64,000 nt of DNA from contig NZ_FPAF01000013.1 in the NCBI RefSeq assembly GCF_900116295.1, forward strand, positions 43,514 through 107,513, read 5' to 3'. The DNA is from Bacillus sp. 103mf (GTDB lineage: Bacteria; Bacillota; Bacilli; Bacillales; Bacillaceae_G). Made by a program: the position numbers and the translations under genes. Shown here piece after piece: positions 34,632-45,985 of the stretch (position 1 is the stretch's first letter; every line of letters begins with the position of its first letter). The notes under the pieces are model-generated. The model was not told where the DNA came from. It made no database searches and was given only the letters and a program-made list of their open reading frames with translations.

Positions 34632-34750
34632 AAAAGCGCAGGCGGCTCGCTCAGAATGGGAGGAGGATGGAGCTTCTGACGTAGAGGCGCTCTTTGCCTC
34701 GTAGGAAGAAGCGAAGCCACCGACCATTCTTGCCGCCGGAACTAGATATC
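34632..34750 (+). repeat. Family A dispersed repeat
   Basis: AAAAGCGCAGGCGGCTCGCT ... GGAGGAGGATGGAGCTTCTG ... GAGGCGCTCTTTGCCTC ... GCGAAGCCACCGACC ... GAACTAGATATC. Directly follows the family B copy, separated by 5 bases. Confidence 0.85.
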
Positions 34751-34755
34751 AACCT

Positions 34756-34793
34756 AAAAGCGCAGGCGGCTCACTTAGCCACCGCGCATTTTC
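34756..34793 (+). repeat. Short hairpin fragment of the repeat array
   Basis: AAAAGCGCAGGCGGCTCACT then TAGCCACCGCGCATTTT: the opening of a family A element that folds back on itself after about 20 bases. Similar to 16132-16168. Confidence 0.6.
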
Positions 34794-34794
34794 T

Positions 34795-34824
34795 AAAAAA
34801 ACCCGCCTTATGTAGCGAGTTTTT
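34795..34824 (-). terminator. Weak tdk terminator
   Basis: AAAAACCCGC / GCGAGTTTTT stem with one mismatch; T6 run on the leftward strand. Confidence 0.55.
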
Positions 34825-35407
34825 ATCTCTGTTTAATTGGTACAGCATGACAATGACGACAACGTGGTTCATATGATTCTGATGCACCTACTAAAATAAT
34901 TGGATCATCAAAAGACGCTGGTTCCCCATCGATTAAACGTTGCGTACGACTTGCAGGAGATCCGCATTCAGCACATACTGCTTGCAGTTTTGTTACATGC
35001 TCCGCAATTGCCATAAGCTGAGGAACTTGTCCAAATGGTAGACCACGGAAATCTTGGTCTAAACCAGCAACAATTACACGATAGCCGCGGTTTGCCAATT
35101 CTTGCACCACTTCCACAATGTCCCCATCAAAAAATTGCACTTCATCAATTGCTATAACATCAATATCTTCCGTTACGTGCTCAAACATATCTTTTGAAGC
35201 CGCAACAGGAACTGCTCTTACTTTCAATCCATTATGCGACACAACATCTTCTTCACTATAACGATTATCAATGCACGGTTTAAATACAATCACGTTTTGC
35301 TTGGCGAATTGCGTACGGCGCACACGGCGGATGAGCTCTTCTGATTTCCCCGAGAACATGCTTCCACAAATCACTTCAAGCCAACCGTGTTGATTTATTA
35401 AGTACAT
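34823..35407 (-). CDS. tdk: Thymidine kinase
   Basis: Salvage enzyme phosphorylating thymidine; 194 residues. Walker [16 protein letters not shown] is near residue 15, Walker B-like [11 protein letters not shown] near residue 86. The zinc pairs are CAECGSPA and CRHC at the C-terminus. ATG at 35407 ([12 protein letters not shown]) has GGAGGAG upstream; an earlier start would include it. Confidence 0.96.
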   Translation of the reverse strand: MYLINQHGWLEVICGSMFSGKSEELIRRVRRTQFAKQNVIVFKPCIDNRYSEEDVVSHNGLKVRAVPVAASKDMFEHVTEDIDVIAIDEVQFFDGDIVEVVQELANRGYRVIVAGLDQDFRGLPFGQVPQLMAIAEHVTKLQAVCAECGSPASRTQRLIDGEPASFDDPIILVGASESYEPRCRHCHAVPIKQR

Positions 35408-35436
35408 AAAAGCTCCTCCTTTCACCTATATGAACC

Positions 35437-35598
35437 CATTTTGATTTTTCGACATATAGATTGCTGCTATGCAGGTAAAAAGGAGCCTTCTACTTTCTTT
35501 CTCCCTTTGTTTGAACTTCGCATGTGGCAGTAAAAGGCCCTGACCGCTTCTATGCATGGCCAGATGCTCTCGCCCACCTAAAAAAGATGGTTTTATGT
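35437..35598 (-). repeat. Family C dispersed repeat, full length
   Basis: Leftward: CATCTTTTTTAGGTGGGCGA, GAGCATCTGGCCATGCATAG, AAGCGGTCAGGGCC, CTGCCACATGCGAAGTTC ... GCATAGCAGCAATCTATATG ... AAAAATCAAAATGG. Matches 26216-26382 end to end, fills most of the tdk-rpmE2 gap. Confidence 0.8.
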
Positions 35599-35663
35599 CG
35601 TTTTTTAATTTAGATTTACCTACTTATTCTTACTCTAAGTAGGTAAAGGTTTATATTTTCGCA

Positions 35664-35698
35664 AAAAAAACAGACAAGCGGATATATACACTTGCCTG
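35664..35698 (-). terminator. rpmE2 terminator
   Basis: CAGGCAAG / CTTGTCTG stem with a 12-base loop, followed by T8 leftward. Confidence 0.8.
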
Positions 35699-35712
35699 CT
35701 TTATGTTTGTTA

Positions 35713-35958
35713 TTACTTAAGGCCGTATTTCTTGTTGAAGCGGTCAACACGTCCGTCTGCAGTAGCAAACTTCTGACGTCCTGTGTAGAATGGGTGAGAA
35801 TCAGAACTGATCTCAACTTTTAGTAATGGATAAGTATTACCATCTTCCCACTCGATAGTTTCGTTAGAACCTTTTGTAGATCCGCTTAAGAATTTGAAGC
35901 CTGTGTTTGTATCCATAAATACAACTTTCTTGTAATCTGGATGGATTCCTGCTTTCAT
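35713..35958 (-). CDS. rpmE2: 50S ribosomal protein L31 type B
   Basis: Large-subunit protein of 81 residues beginning [18 protein letters not shown]. The zinc-binding Cys pairs of type A L31 are absent, so this is the zinc-independent form. AAGGAG lies 9 bases before ATG at 35958. Located between rho and tdk, the normal L31 position in Bacilli. No Zur-type palindrome seen upstream. Confidence 0.95.
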   Translation of the reverse strand: MKAGIHPDYKKVVFMDTNTGFKFLSGSTKGSNETIEWEDGNTYPLLKVEISSDSHPFYTGRQKFATADGRVDRFNKKYGLK

Positions 35959-36099
35959 TCTTTTCATCTCCTTCCGCCCTGAATCATTTTCGAAACAGAG
36001 TTTTTTCATCGTTAGCTGCAATCACAACTATAGCGATGAAACGCACATGATGAAATTATAACAAGGCTATCTGCATTTTGCAACTACCTGTTTTTAGCA

Positions 36100-37371
36100 T
36101 TACTTCATCGTGACATATCTCTTTGAATCTGCAGGGATATTTTGTAGAAATTCTTCATTTGTCTTTGTTTGACGTAGCTTACGCAAGAAGCTTTCTATGA
36201 AGTCTGGCGTATCTCTCATTGTTTTACGAATACCCCATAACTTGTCTAAATGTTCTTTTGGAATTAATAAATCTTCTTTACGTGTACCAGAACGACGAAT
36301 ATCAATAGCTGGGAAAATACGACGTTCCGCTAAAGAACGATCTAAATGAAGCTCCATATTTCCTGTTCCTTTGAACTCTTCATAAATAACGTCATCCATA
36401 CGAGACCCTGTATCAACAAGAGCTGTTGCTAAAATTGTTAAACTACCGCCCTCTTCAATATTACGAGCCGCTCCGAAAAAGCGTTTCGGTCTATGGAATG
36501 CCGCTGGATCAATACCACCAGATAAAGTACGTCCGCTTGGCGGAATCACAAGGTTGTAAGCACGCGCTAAACGGGTAATACTATCCATTAAAATGATAAC
36601 GTCTTTTTTATGTTCAACAAGACGCATCGCACGCTCTAGCACAAGCTCAGCTACTTTAATATGGTTTTCTGGGACTTCATCAAAAGTAGAACTTACAACA
36701 TCACCTTTTACAGAACGCTCGATATCTGTTACTTCCTCTGGACGTTCGTCAATTAAAAGTACAATCAGTTCTGCTTCTGGATGATTTGTTGTAACGCTGT
36801 GCGCAATTTCTTTTAACAGTATTGTTTTACCAGCCTTTGGAGGCGCAACAATTAGACCACGTTGCCCAAACCCAACTGGTGCAATTAAATCCATGATGCG
36901 TGTTGATAATTTCTTCGTTTCCGTTTCCAATTTCATTTGACGATTTGGATATAACGGTGTTAACGCAGGGAAATGCACACGTTCTTTTGCCGATTCCGGA
37001 TCATCTCCATTAACCGCTTCAACTTGCAGCAATCCAAAATAACGCTCATTTTCTTTCGGAGGTCGCACTTTACCAGAAACCTTATCTCCATTACGCAAAT
37101 CAAAACGACGAATTTGCGAAGCTGAAATATAAATATCTTCAGAACTCGGAGAATAGTTGATTGGACGTAGGAATCCAAATCCTTCTGATTGAATAATTTC
37201 CAGTACACCTTCCATGAAAAAGAAACCTTCTTTTTCTGCTCGTGCTTTTAAAATTGCAAAAATTAGCTCTTTCTTCGTTAATTTGCTGTAATAAGAAATC
37301 TTAAATTCTTTTGCAAGTTCATATAACTCTTTTAACTTCATGTTCTCTAATGCTGAAATTGTTAAATTCAT
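36100..37371 (-). CDS. rho: Transcription termination factor Rho
   Basis: Hexameric RNA helicase ending transcription of untranslated RNA, 423 residues. N-terminal Rho_N helix ([20 protein letters not shown]), cold-shock-like RNA-binding domain ([20 protein letters not shown]), Walker [15 protein letters not shown] and Walker [17 protein letters not shown] are all present. ATG at 37371 ([11 protein letters not shown]) is the family start; the frame stays open upstream but without a good ribosome site. Confidence 0.96.
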   Translation of the reverse strand: MNLTISALENMKLKELYELAKEFKISYYSKLTKKELIFAILKARAEKEGFFFMEGVLEIIQSEGFGFLRPINYSPSSEDIYISASQIRRFDLRNGDKVSGKVRPPKENERYFGLLQVEAVNGDDPESAKERVHFPALTPLYPNRQMKLETETKKLSTRIMDLIAPVGFGQRGLIVAPPKAGKTILLKEIAHSVTTNHPEAELIVLLIDERPEEVTDIERSVKGDVVSSTFDEVPENHIKVAELVLERAMRLVEHKKDVIILMDSITRLARAYNLVIPPSGRTLSGGIDPAAFHRPKRFFGAARNIEEGGSLTILATALVDTGSRMDDVIYEEFKGTGNMELHLDRSLAERRIFPAIDIRRSGTRKEDLLIPKEHLDKLWGIRKTMRDTPDFIESFLRKLRQTKTNEEFLQNIPADSKRYVTMK

Positions 37372-37605
37372 TCGGACACCACACTTTAATATTATTCTCT
37401 TTTTCATTGGGTAAAGGTAATTGCGGAAGGCTAATACATATAAAATGAAAGGCAATAAGTACAAGTAGAGTAATATTCACTATTGTAACCCTTTTACCTC
37501 ATTTTAATCAATATGTTACGAGACAAATACAAGAAGCGAAGACAACAAAATTTGTCTTCGCTCTATCCATCACTTGCATACTTCTTATTTTATCTATACA
37601 GACAG

Positions 37606-37765
37606 CCATATTTCCATTTCATAAACATCTTCTGCCCGTGTTCAAAATTCTGCAAAGTCAAAGAAGATAGGTGAAGATGACTGCCCACAAGAGCACGATT
37701 GGTTATAATTTCCAGTAGCAAGGATGAAGAAAAATTCCCACTAATAGAAGTTTTATTTCATAACT
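37606..37765 (-). repeat. Family D dispersed repeat, diverged
   Basis: Leftward GAAATAAAACTTCTATTAGT, GGGAATTTTTCTTCATCC ... CCAATCGTGCTCTTGTGGGC ... TTTGCAGAATTTTGAACACG. It overlaps the last codons of glpX. Much of the stem is mismatched, so this copy looks older than 27245-27400. The rest of 37372-37605 shows no gene. Confidence 0.65.
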
Positions 37766-38718
37766 AAATTTGGTTTTTTATTTAAACTGTGACGCCCGTC
37801 AACAAAGCGAACTGTTCCCGATTTCGCACGCATAACAAGGGAATGCGTTGTACCAGTACTTCCTTTAAATTGAACACCACGCAGTAATTCACCGTCCGTA
37901 ACACCTGTTGCTGCAAAGATTGCATCATCACCTCTTACTAAATCTTCCATACGAAGAACGCGGTCGATATCACTAATCCCCATCTTTTTGCAGCGCTCTA
38001 ATTCCGCTTCGTCTTGTGGAAGGAGCTTTCCTTGAATTTCTCCGCCTAAACATTTTAATGCCACGGCAGCTAAAACTCCCTCAGGTGCACCGCCAGATCC
38101 AAATAAAATATCAACACCTGTGCGATCAAACGCTGTGTTAATAGCACCAGCTACATCACCATCATTAATCAATTTAATGCGTGCTCCCGCTTTACGGATT
38201 TCCTCAATAATTGCCTGATGACGTGGTCTATTTAAAATAGTTGCTACAACATCTTCAATATCTTTATTTTTTGCTCTCGCAACAGCACGTAAGTTATCAA
38301 TAACTGGTGCATTAATATCAATAGCACCAACCGCTTCTGGGCCAACCGCAATTTTATCCATGTACATGTCAGGTGCATGTAGTAAGTTTCCATGGTCTGC
38401 TACTGCAATAACTGCTAATGCATTCCATCCTCCTGCTGCAACGATATTTGTTCCTTCTAATGGATCAACTGCTACGTCAACGCGCGGACCATATCCAGTT
38501 CCTAATTTTTCACCGATATATAGCATTGGCGCTTCGTCCATTTCCCCTTCACCAATTACTACAGTTCCTTTCATCGGCACTGTGTCAAATACATCGCGCA
38601 TCGCTGAAGTTGCAGCTCCATCCGCTTCATCCTTCTTACCGCGTCCCATCCAACGTGCTGATGATAACGCTGCAGCCTCCGTTACACGTACTAATTCCAT
38701 GGATAAACTTCTTTCCAC
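37753..38718 (-). CDS. glpX: Fructose-1,6-bisphosphatase class II
   Basis: Gluconeogenic phosphatase, 321 residues. Metal and substrate motifs include [36 protein letters not shown] and [19 protein letters not shown] start at 38718 with AAGGAGAGGG 6-8 bases upstream. Encoded two genes from the class II aldolase, so FBP-making and FBP-using enzymes are close neighbours. Confidence 0.95.
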   Translation of the reverse strand: MERSLSMELVRVTEAAALSSARWMGRGKKDEADGAATSAMRDVFDTVPMKGTVVIGEGEMDEAPMLYIGEKLGTGYGPRVDVAVDPLEGTNIVAAGGWNALAVIAVADHGNLLHAPDMYMDKIAVGPEAVGAIDINAPVIDNLRAVARAKNKDIEDVVATILNRPRHQAIIEEIRKAGARIKLINDGDVAGAINTAFDRTGVDILFGSGGAPEGVLAAVALKCLGGEIQGKLLPQDEAELERCKKMGISDIDRVLRMEDLVRGDDAIFAATGVTDGELLRGVQFKGSTGTTHSLVMRAKSGTVRFVDGRHSLNKKPNLVMK

Positions 38719-38808
38719 TATAATCCCTCTCCTTTAAACCTTAATATTTCTCCCACAATTAACATTTAATACCTTTTACCTTATGTCGCTTTACCTATGC
38801 AAAGCTCT

Positions 38809-40098
38809 TTAGGCATTTTTCATCTGTTCAATCTCTTGGCTTGTCATTTTTTCACGCCAAATTTTCGCTCCAAGACCTCGGAGCTTGTCTTCTAAATTTT
38901 CATAGCCGCGATCAATATGTTCTAATCCCGTAACTTCTGTAACCCCTTCTGCCATTAAACCTGCAATAACAAGAGCAGCTCCGGCACGTAAGTCACTCGC
39001 TTTTACTTTAGCTCCTTGCATTAAAACAGGCCCTGTCACGATAGCAGAACGACCTTCTACTTTAATTTGCGCATTCATTCTTCTTAATTCATCTATATGT
39101 TTAAAACGCGCTCCGTAAATAGTATCCGTTACAACTGCCGTTCCACTTGCCTTCGTTAATAGCGTCGTAAACGGTTGCTGTAAGTCAGTTGGAAATCCTG
39201 GATATACGAGTGTTTTTACATCCACCATTTTTAGCTGACGGTCCCCATCTACCACAATTTGATCATCGTGTGTTTCTACTCTTACACCCATTTCTCGAAG
39301 CTTAGCCGTTATAGATTCTAAATGCTGCGGAATCACATTATCAATTACAACTTCACCGCCAGAAGCCGCACCCAAAATCATATACGTTCCAGCTTCAATG
39401 CGATCAGGAATAATAGAATGATAACAACCATGAAGCGATTCAACACCATCAATACGAATCACGTCTGTTCCTGCCCCTTTAATACGAGCTCCCATGCTTG
39501 TAAGAAGTGTTGCTACATCAATAATTTCTGGCTCTTTCGCTGCATTTTCAATGACTGTTCTACCTTTTGCGCGCACTGCAGCAAGCATAATATTAATTGT
39601 CGCGCCTACGCTAACAACATCTAAATAAATACGTGCTCCCCGCAGTTCATCTGCGCGTAAATATATTGCACCTTGCTCATTAGTTACTTGTGCTCCAAGC
39701 GCTTCAAAACCCTTAATATGTTGATCAATTGGCCTTGGTCCTAAATGACATCCACCAGGAAGTCCAATTACTGCTTGTTTAAAACGACCAAGCATTGCTC
39801 CCATTAAATAATAAGAGGCACGCAATTTTTTTACCTTTCCATTTGGAAGAGGCATTGCTACCATTTTCGAAGGATCAATTGTCATTTCTTCGTCTGGATG
39901 ATATGTGACAGATCCACCAATTTCCTCCAATAAATCACCGAGTATTTTCACATCAGAAATATTAGGTACACCACCGATTGTAACTGGTGTATCTGCTAAA
40001 ATGGTCGCAGGAATAAGCGCGACAGCACTATTTTTTGCGCCGCTCACACGAATCGAACCATGTAAGGGCACACCGCCTTCAATTAGCAACTTATCCAT
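38809..40098 (-). CDS. murAB: UDP-N-acetylglucosamine 1-carboxyvinyltransferase, second paralogue
   Basis: Second MurA enzyme, 429 residues, complete. Catalytic loop [16 protein letters not shown] near residue 117, with the fosfomycin-reactive Cys. It differs clearly from the copy at 1-700 (PGGCHLG against PGGCAIG) and sits in the murAB/murZ position between fba and glpX. GGGGG about 8 bases before ATG. Confidence 0.94.
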   Translation of the reverse strand: MDKLLIEGGVPLHGSIRVSGAKNSAVALIPATILADTPVTIGGVPNISDVKILGDLLEEIGGSVTYHPDEEMTIDPSKMVAMPLPNGKVKKLRASYYLMGAMLGRFKQAVIGLPGGCHLGPRPIDQHIKGFEALGAQVTNEQGAIYLRADELRGARIYLDVVSVGATINIMLAAVRAKGRTVIENAAKEPEIIDVATLLTSMGARIKGAGTDVIRIDGVESLHGCYHSIIPDRIEAGTYMILGAASGGEVVIDNVIPQHLESITAKLREMGVRVETHDDQIVVDGDRQLKMVDVKTLVYPGFPTDLQQPFTTLLTKASGTAVVTDTIYGARFKHIDELRRMNAQIKVEGRSAIVTGPVLMQGAKVKASDLRAGAALVIAGLMAEGVTEVTGLEHIDRGYENLEDKLRGLGAKIWREKMTSQEIEQMKNA

Positions 40099-40314
40099 CT
40101 CAAACCCCCTTCTTGTGAATTCATTCCCCGATCTAATCCCTATTTAAACGGGTAATTTCACTATTTCGGATACGTTTTTACACTTGCGAGTATGTCCATG
40201 CTATTTGTTTCCTTTATTTTTACACAATTACAAAAATATTTCTCTTTAAATGCCCTAACAAGTAGAAATTTGTCTATTCTATAAAATGTTCACGCTTTCA
40301 TTATACAACGAAAC

Positions 40315-40342
40315 GAAACCGTCTAAAAGGCTAGACGGTTTC
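40315..40342 (-). terminator. fba terminator
   Basis: GAAACCGTCTA / TAGACGGTTTC perfect stem followed leftward by GTTTCGTTG, a moderate T-tract. The rest of 40099-40359 holds nothing recognisable. Confidence 0.65.
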
Positions 40343-40359
40343 TAAAGTCATTTTTAGAA

Positions 40360-41217
40360 TTATGCTTGACCGTTAGAACCAAACTCACGGATTTTACCGA
40401 TTACAGTCGCTTTAATTGCTTCACGGCCAGGTCCGATAAATTTACGAGGATCGTAAGCTTCTTGGTCTTTATTTAATACTTCACGAACCGCTTTTGTAAA
40501 CTCGATTTGGTTTTCTGTGTTTACGTTGATTTTAGAAGTACCTAAAGAGATAGCTTTTTTGATGTCAGCTGTTGGGATACCAGTACCACCGTGAAGTACT
40601 AAAGGTACACCAGTTAAGTCACGAACTTCTTCCATTTCTTTGAATCCTAAGTTAGGCTCACCTTTGTAAGGACCATGTACAGAACCTAATGCTGGAGCAA
40701 GGCAGTCAATACCTGTTGCAGCTACTAGTTCCTTACATTCCTCTGGATTAGCGTAGATAACACCTTCAGCTACTACGTCGTCTTCTTGTCCGCCAACTGT
40801 ACCAAGCTCAGCTTCTACAGATACGTTACGAGCATGTGCATATTCTACTACTTTTTTAGTAGTTTCAATATTTTCTTCAAATGGATGGTGGGAAGCATCG
40901 ATCATTACAGATGTGAAACCTGCATCAATTGCTTCTTTACATTTTTCGAAGCTTGAACCATGATCAAGGTGAATCGCAACAGGAACAGTGATGTTCATTT
41001 CTTCGATTAAAGCTTTAACCATAGCTACAACCGTTTTGAAGCCAGTCATATGACGAGCTGCACCTTCAGATACACCTAAAATTACAGGAGATTTTTCTTC
41101 TTCCGCAGCAGCTAAGATAGCTTGTGTCCACTCTAAGTTATTCATGTTGAATTGACCAACTGCGTATTGTCCTTCTAGCGCTTTGTTTAGCATTTCTTTC
41201 ATGGAAACTAAAGGCAT
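40360..41217 (-). CDS. fba: Class II fructose-bisphosphate aldolase
   Basis: Zn-dependent aldolase cleaving fructose 1,6-bisphosphate; 285 residues. Metal-binding [16 protein letters not shown] near residue 82, phosphate-binding [16 protein letters not shown] near residue 208 and [15 protein letters not shown] are present. AGGAGG lies 7 bases before ATG. Between spo0F and murAB. Confidence 0.96.
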   Translation of the reverse strand: MPLVSMKEMLNKALEGQYAVGQFNMNNLEWTQAILAAAEEEKSPVILGVSEGAARHMTGFKTVVAMVKALIEEMNITVPVAIHLDHGSSFEKCKEAIDAGFTSVMIDASHHPFEENIETTKKVVEYAHARNVSVEAELGTVGGQEDDVVAEGVIYANPEECKELVAATGIDCLAPALGSVHGPYKGEPNLGFKEMEEVRDLTGVPLVLHGGTGIPTADIKKAISLGTSKINVNTENQIEFTKAVREVLNKDQEAYDPRKFIGPGREAIKATVIGKIREFGSNGQA

Positions 41218-41428
41218 GGTAAATCCTCCTAAAAACGTTTTTTTGTATCCGATAAGTTCTTATCGGTGGTAGTATGACCACGATAAGGGAAAATATGTAT
41301 AACCACATACCGGACTTTTTTCTACACTCCATAGGATACCAACTTGTACTCAAAAACTCAACCGCATTCACCTGCTCATCAGTTCATGAAAACGCTTTTT
41401 TTCATACTTTTTAATAAAAAATTCACGA

Positions 41429-41797
41429 TTATGCTTGTACAGCGATTTCTTTTCGCACGGCTCCCCGAATTTCATCAATATCAAACGGCTTTGCAAAGTG
41501 CATTAACGCACCGAGTTCTTTTGCTTCTTGAATCATATCTAATTCACCATAAGCCGTCATTAAAATCACTTTAATATCTTGATTAATTTCTTTCACATGT
41601 TTTAAAATTTCAATTCCGTCCATACCCGGGATTTTCATATCTAAAATAACTAAATCCGGACAATCTTTTTTCACAATATCAAGGGCTTGAAAACCGTTTG
41701 CTGCTTGGAATGTTTCGTAACCTTCCTTTTGAAACACCTCATGTAATAAAACACGAATGCCGTATTGATCATCAACGATTAAAATTTTCCCTTCCAT
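41429..41797 (-). CDS. spo0F: Sporulation phosphorelay response regulator Spo0F
   Basis: Single-domain receiver of 122 residues that accepts phosphate from sporulation kinases and passes it to Spo0B. Asp9-Asp10, phosphorylated Asp53 (VILDMKIPG), the conserved Thr in [11 protein letters not shown] and Lys in HFAKPFD are present. No output domain. ATG at 41797 ([11 protein letters not shown]) with AAAGG 9 bases upstream. Confidence 0.95.
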   Translation of the reverse strand: MEGKILIVDDQYGIRVLLHEVFQKEGYETFQAANGFQALDIVKKDCPDLVILDMKIPGMDGIEILKHVKEINQDIKVILMTAYGELDMIQEAKELGALMHFAKPFDIDEIRGAVRKEIAVQA

Positions 41798-41988
41798 GCT
41801 CCCCAACCTTTCTATAATAAACGCATAATTTATATTTCTCGCATCTCTTTCGATTATTTTCGCTACATTTTATCAAATTCCTTCCTATTCTTTCTTATTT
41901 TACCGCTTCCTATTTCCTAGCGCTAGCACCGTTATGAATAAATAAGCTATAATGAAAGCCGGCAAGCATGCTAGAAAGGAGCATCACC

Positions 41989-42516
41989 ATGTTTAAAATT
42001 TTTTCCACTCAGCTAGGTGGCTATTTCACAAAAATTGCTCAGAAAGAAGAAATGAATATAGAAGATAGCGCTCGTTTACTTGCACAAGCATTAGTCGGAG
42101 ATGGGTACATTTATTTGCACGGTACGAAAGAGATGGAAGGTGTAATTTACGAAGCCCTATACGGAGCCGAGCCTATGCAAAATGCAAAACGTTTATTTGA
42201 AGACGGTAAACAAGCAGACGTAACCGCTGCCGATCGCGTACTACTTATTAGCCGTTTTTCCACAGATGAAGAGATTATTTCACTAGCAAAACATTTGCAG
42301 GAAAATGGTCATTTTATTGTTGGTATTTCAGCTGAACAAGAAGGCGAAATGTCATTAGAACAATTCACCGATGCACATATCGATACAAAACTTGTAAAAC
42401 CATTAATTCCAGATGATGATGGCTCTCGTTATGGCTTTCCAAGTTTAATGACAGCTTTATTTGCATATCACGGATTAAAATTTACAATCGATGACATTAT
42501 AAATGAATATGAGTAA
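41989..42516 (+). CDS. ywjG: DUF2529 family protein (YwjG-like)
   Basis: A 175-residue cytosolic protein with a SIS-like sugar-phosphate-binding pattern: DGYIYLHGTKEMEGVIYEAL near residue 35 and RVLLISRFSTDEEIISLAKH near residue 82. The function is unknown. ATG at 41989 with GAAAGGAG upstream. It lies divergently from spo0F and converges on pyrG, the same neighbourhood as B. subtilis ywjG. Confidence 0.82.
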   Translation: MFKIFSTQLGGYFTKIAQKEEMNIEDSARLLAQALVGDGYIYLHGTKEMEGVIYEALYGAEPMQNAKRLFEDGKQADVTAADRVLLISRFSTDEEIISLAKHLQENGHFIVGISAEQEGEMSLEQFTDAHIDTKLVKPLIPDDDGSRYGFPSLMTALFAYHGLKFTIDDIINEYE

Positions 42517-42519
42517 CAG

Positions 42520-42550
42520 AAAAAGGCGCCCTATAGTAGGACGCCTTTTT
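42520..42550. terminator. Bidirectional terminator between ywjG and pyrG
   Basis: AAAAAGGCG / CGCCTTTTT stem with inner CTATAGTAG, T-runs on both strands. Confidence 0.85.
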
Positions 42551-42554
42551 CTCA

Positions 42555-44195
<1,641 letters not shown>

Positions 44196-44280
44196 TTACC
44201 GCTGCAAATCACAACGGATGTAGATAACACTTACCTTATCTTATTGTTAGACTCTTTCGTTTTTCTAAACAAAAAACAAA

Positions 44281-44335
44281 AAAGAAAATTGCTCCCTTTA
44301 TCACAAAAAGTAATAAGTAGGGAGCAATTTTCTTT
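44281..44335 (-). promoter_or_regulatory. pyrG leader attenuator hairpin
   Basis: Seventeen-base perfect arms (44281-44297 with 44319-44335) containing GCTCCCT and AGGGAGC, followed leftward by TTTTTTGTTTTTTG. The 5' arm has the pyrimidine-rich GCTCCCT that poly-G added at the transcript start could pair with. It also serves as the only terminator after rpoE. Confidence 0.8.
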
Positions 44336-44376
44336 TATATTTACACGTAAAAGTTGTTATCGTCTTTTTTAAAGAG

Positions 44377-44415
44377 CCCAAAAATGATTCTACATGGACG
44401 ATAATGAAAAGTCAA
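44377..44415 (-). promoter_or_regulatory. pyrG promoter with GGG transcription start
   Basis: Leftward TTGACT (44410-44415), 17 bases, TAGAAT (44387-44392), 7 bases, then GGGCTC at 44379-44374 as the likely start. In B. subtilis pyrG the same initial GGGC allows extra G residues to be added when CTP is low. The -35 lies 4 bases beyond the rpoE stop. Confidence 0.75.
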
Positions 44416-44418
44416 GAA

Positions 44419-44949
44419 CTACAGCTCTTCCTCTTCTTCTTCTGATTCGTCGTATTCTAATTCATCTTCATCAACGAAGTCTTCATCATCATCATCTTCT
44501 TCTTCTTCTAAATCATCAAGATCATCATCTTCTTCAAGAAGTTCATCAAGATCTTCTACTTCTTCTTCTTCTTCTCCGAAGTCTTCATCATCTTCGAAGT
44601 CTTCATCATCACCGATGTAGTCATCTAATTCATCTTCTTCCACTTTACGTTTCTTCTTAGACTTCGGCTGAGGTAAAATTTCTTCATCAATTTGCTCGTA
44701 TGGGTACCATCCACGTAGTCCCCAACGATTTTCTCCAAGATTGATAAAGCGCCCATCGATATTTAAATCTGTATAAAATTGTGCGATTCTCGCAGCAACT
44801 TGTTCTTCAGATAGTTCCAGTAATTGAGCAATTTCTTGAACTAGATCATGAAACGGTGTTGCTTGTTTTTTTTCCTCTAACAAGCTATGTACAACTTCGA
44901 TCATGGACAATTCTTTTAGCTCTTCTGGTGAAAATTGCTTTAAATTCAC
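44419..44949 (-). CDS. rpoE: DNA-directed RNA polymerase subunit delta
   Basis: Gram-positive RNA polymerase accessory subunit, 176 residues. Folded N-terminal HARE-HTH domain ([20 protein letters not shown] ... [20 protein letters not shown]), then a Lys patch (KSKKKRK) and a very acidic, presumably disordered tail of about 80 residues made mostly of Asp and Glu. The tail displaces RNA from polymerase in relatives. Confidence 0.96.
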   Translation of the reverse strand: MNLKQFSPEELKELSMIEVVHSLLEEKKQATPFHDLVQEIAQLLELSEEQVAARIAQFYTDLNIDGRFINLGENRWGLRGWYPYEQIDEEILPQPKSKKKRKVEEDELDDYIGDDEDFEDDEDFGEEEEEVEDLDELLEEDDDLDDLEEEEDDDDEDFVDEDELEYDESEEEEEEL

Positions 44950-45059
44950 TTGTGCGACACTTCCTTTCTTAAAATATATCCTAATTATATAAAGGCCTGT
45001 TCAAAAAAATCCATACTATTCATTATAAACAAAACTGCACCAAATATGCCACAAAAAAA

Positions 45060-45086
45060 ATAGGGAATCATAAAGTGATTCCCTAT
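45060..45086 (-). terminator. Terminator of the TetR regulator gene
   Basis: ATAGGGAATCA / TGATTCCCTAT with a 5-base loop and T8 on the leftward strand. Confidence 0.85.
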
Positions 45087-45098
45087 GTATATTAAAGG

Positions 45099-45740
45099 TT
45101 ATTTTCCTTTTTCGTTTTGAATCATATGAGCACCATTTAATACATAACAAATTTGCATCTCTGTATACTCTTCCAGAGTATACAGTTTCTGCAATGCCCA
45201 GCGACGAAATCCCCACATTTGTCCTTGAATAAAAATATTATGAGCAAGCAGTTGAATCTCTTTTTTTGTTAAAGTAAATACTTTATTTTGAACACATTGC
45301 TGCAAAATATCTTCGAACATCCCCACCATTTGAAATTCTTTCTCTAATACGTAAGGCAGCGATTCTTTTGGTAGAAAACGAACTTCTTGATACATAATAA
45401 GAACCTCTTCTTGTAATTCATCCATAACTTTAAAATAGTTTGTAATCGCTGCTTTTAAGCTATCAACATTTCCTTTTTCTCTGCACAACACTTGCTCTAA
45501 GCGCTCTTTTACATGTTCATAAATGCTATCGCACACTAAATAAAGTACATCATCTTTCGTTCTAATATATTCATAGAGCGTACCAATGCTAAAACCTGCC
45601 GCTTTTGCGATTTCTCTTGTTGTTGTACGAGGAAATCCTTTTTGTTTAAAGAGCTGCACAGCACCTTTAATCATTTGCTCACGCCGAAGTGCAATAAGTC
45701 TTTCATCTTTCACAGATGCTTGTACATTGCGCTTAACCAT
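45099..45740 (-). CDS. TetR/AcrR family regulator, probably of the beta-oxidation genes
   Basis: Predicted repressor of 213 residues. N-terminal helix-turn-helix GFPRTTTREIAKAAGFSIGT followed by LYEYIRTKDDVLYLV is typical TetR; the C-terminal ligand domain is all-helical. ATG at 45740 (MVKRNVQASVKDERL) with GGAG 9 bases upstream. It lies just downstream of two acyl-CoA dehydrogenases. Palindromes at 50435 and 52729 are candidate operators. A FadR-like acyl-CoA sensor is the likely role but is inferred. Confidence 0.85.
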   Translation of the reverse strand: MVKRNVQASVKDERLIALRREQMIKGAVQLFKQKGFPRTTTREIAKAAGFSIGTLYEYIRTKDDVLYLVCDSIYEHVKERLEQVLCREKGNVDSLKAAITNYFKVMDELQEEVLIMYQEVRFLPKESLPYVLEKEFQMVGMFEDILQQCVQNKVFTLTKKEIQLLAHNIFIQGQMWGFRRWALQKLYTLEEYTEMQICYVLNGAHMIQNEKGK

Positions 45741-45804
45741 CTCCTTCACTCCTTTTTTCTCAATTTGCAGGAAGAAGCGTAGGATATTCCCTACGCTTCT
45801 CATA

Positions 45805-45984
45805 AAATGAAACTTCCATCAGTGAGGGGTCTTCATCCCCCACTGATAGAAAGCCCGCCCAATCGGGCACATGCCAGCAGTTATCCCCCACCTAGCTTCT
45901 TTAGAAAAGCGGAGGCAAAGCTGAACAACGCTTTTCTCTGCATCTTGAAGTGGGGGCTTACTACCCACGAATAGCGGGATAATT
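45805..45984 (+). repeat. Family D dispersed repeat, long copy
   Basis: AAAATGAAACTTCCATCAGT, GAGGGGTCTTCATCCCCCAC, TGATAGAAAGCCCGCCCAAT, CGGGCACATGCC ... CCCCCACCTAGCTTCTTTAG ... AAGTGGGGGCTTACTACCC ... AATAGCGGGATAA. Hairpins at both ends. Lies between the acyl-CoA dehydrogenase operon and the regulator gene. Confidence 0.8.
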
Positions 45985-45985
45985 T

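Noticed and set aside
44394-44660. Leu/His-rich plus-strand frame opposite rpoE
   Set aside because: Antisense image of the acidic GAA/GAT tail of the delta subunit; no start signal.
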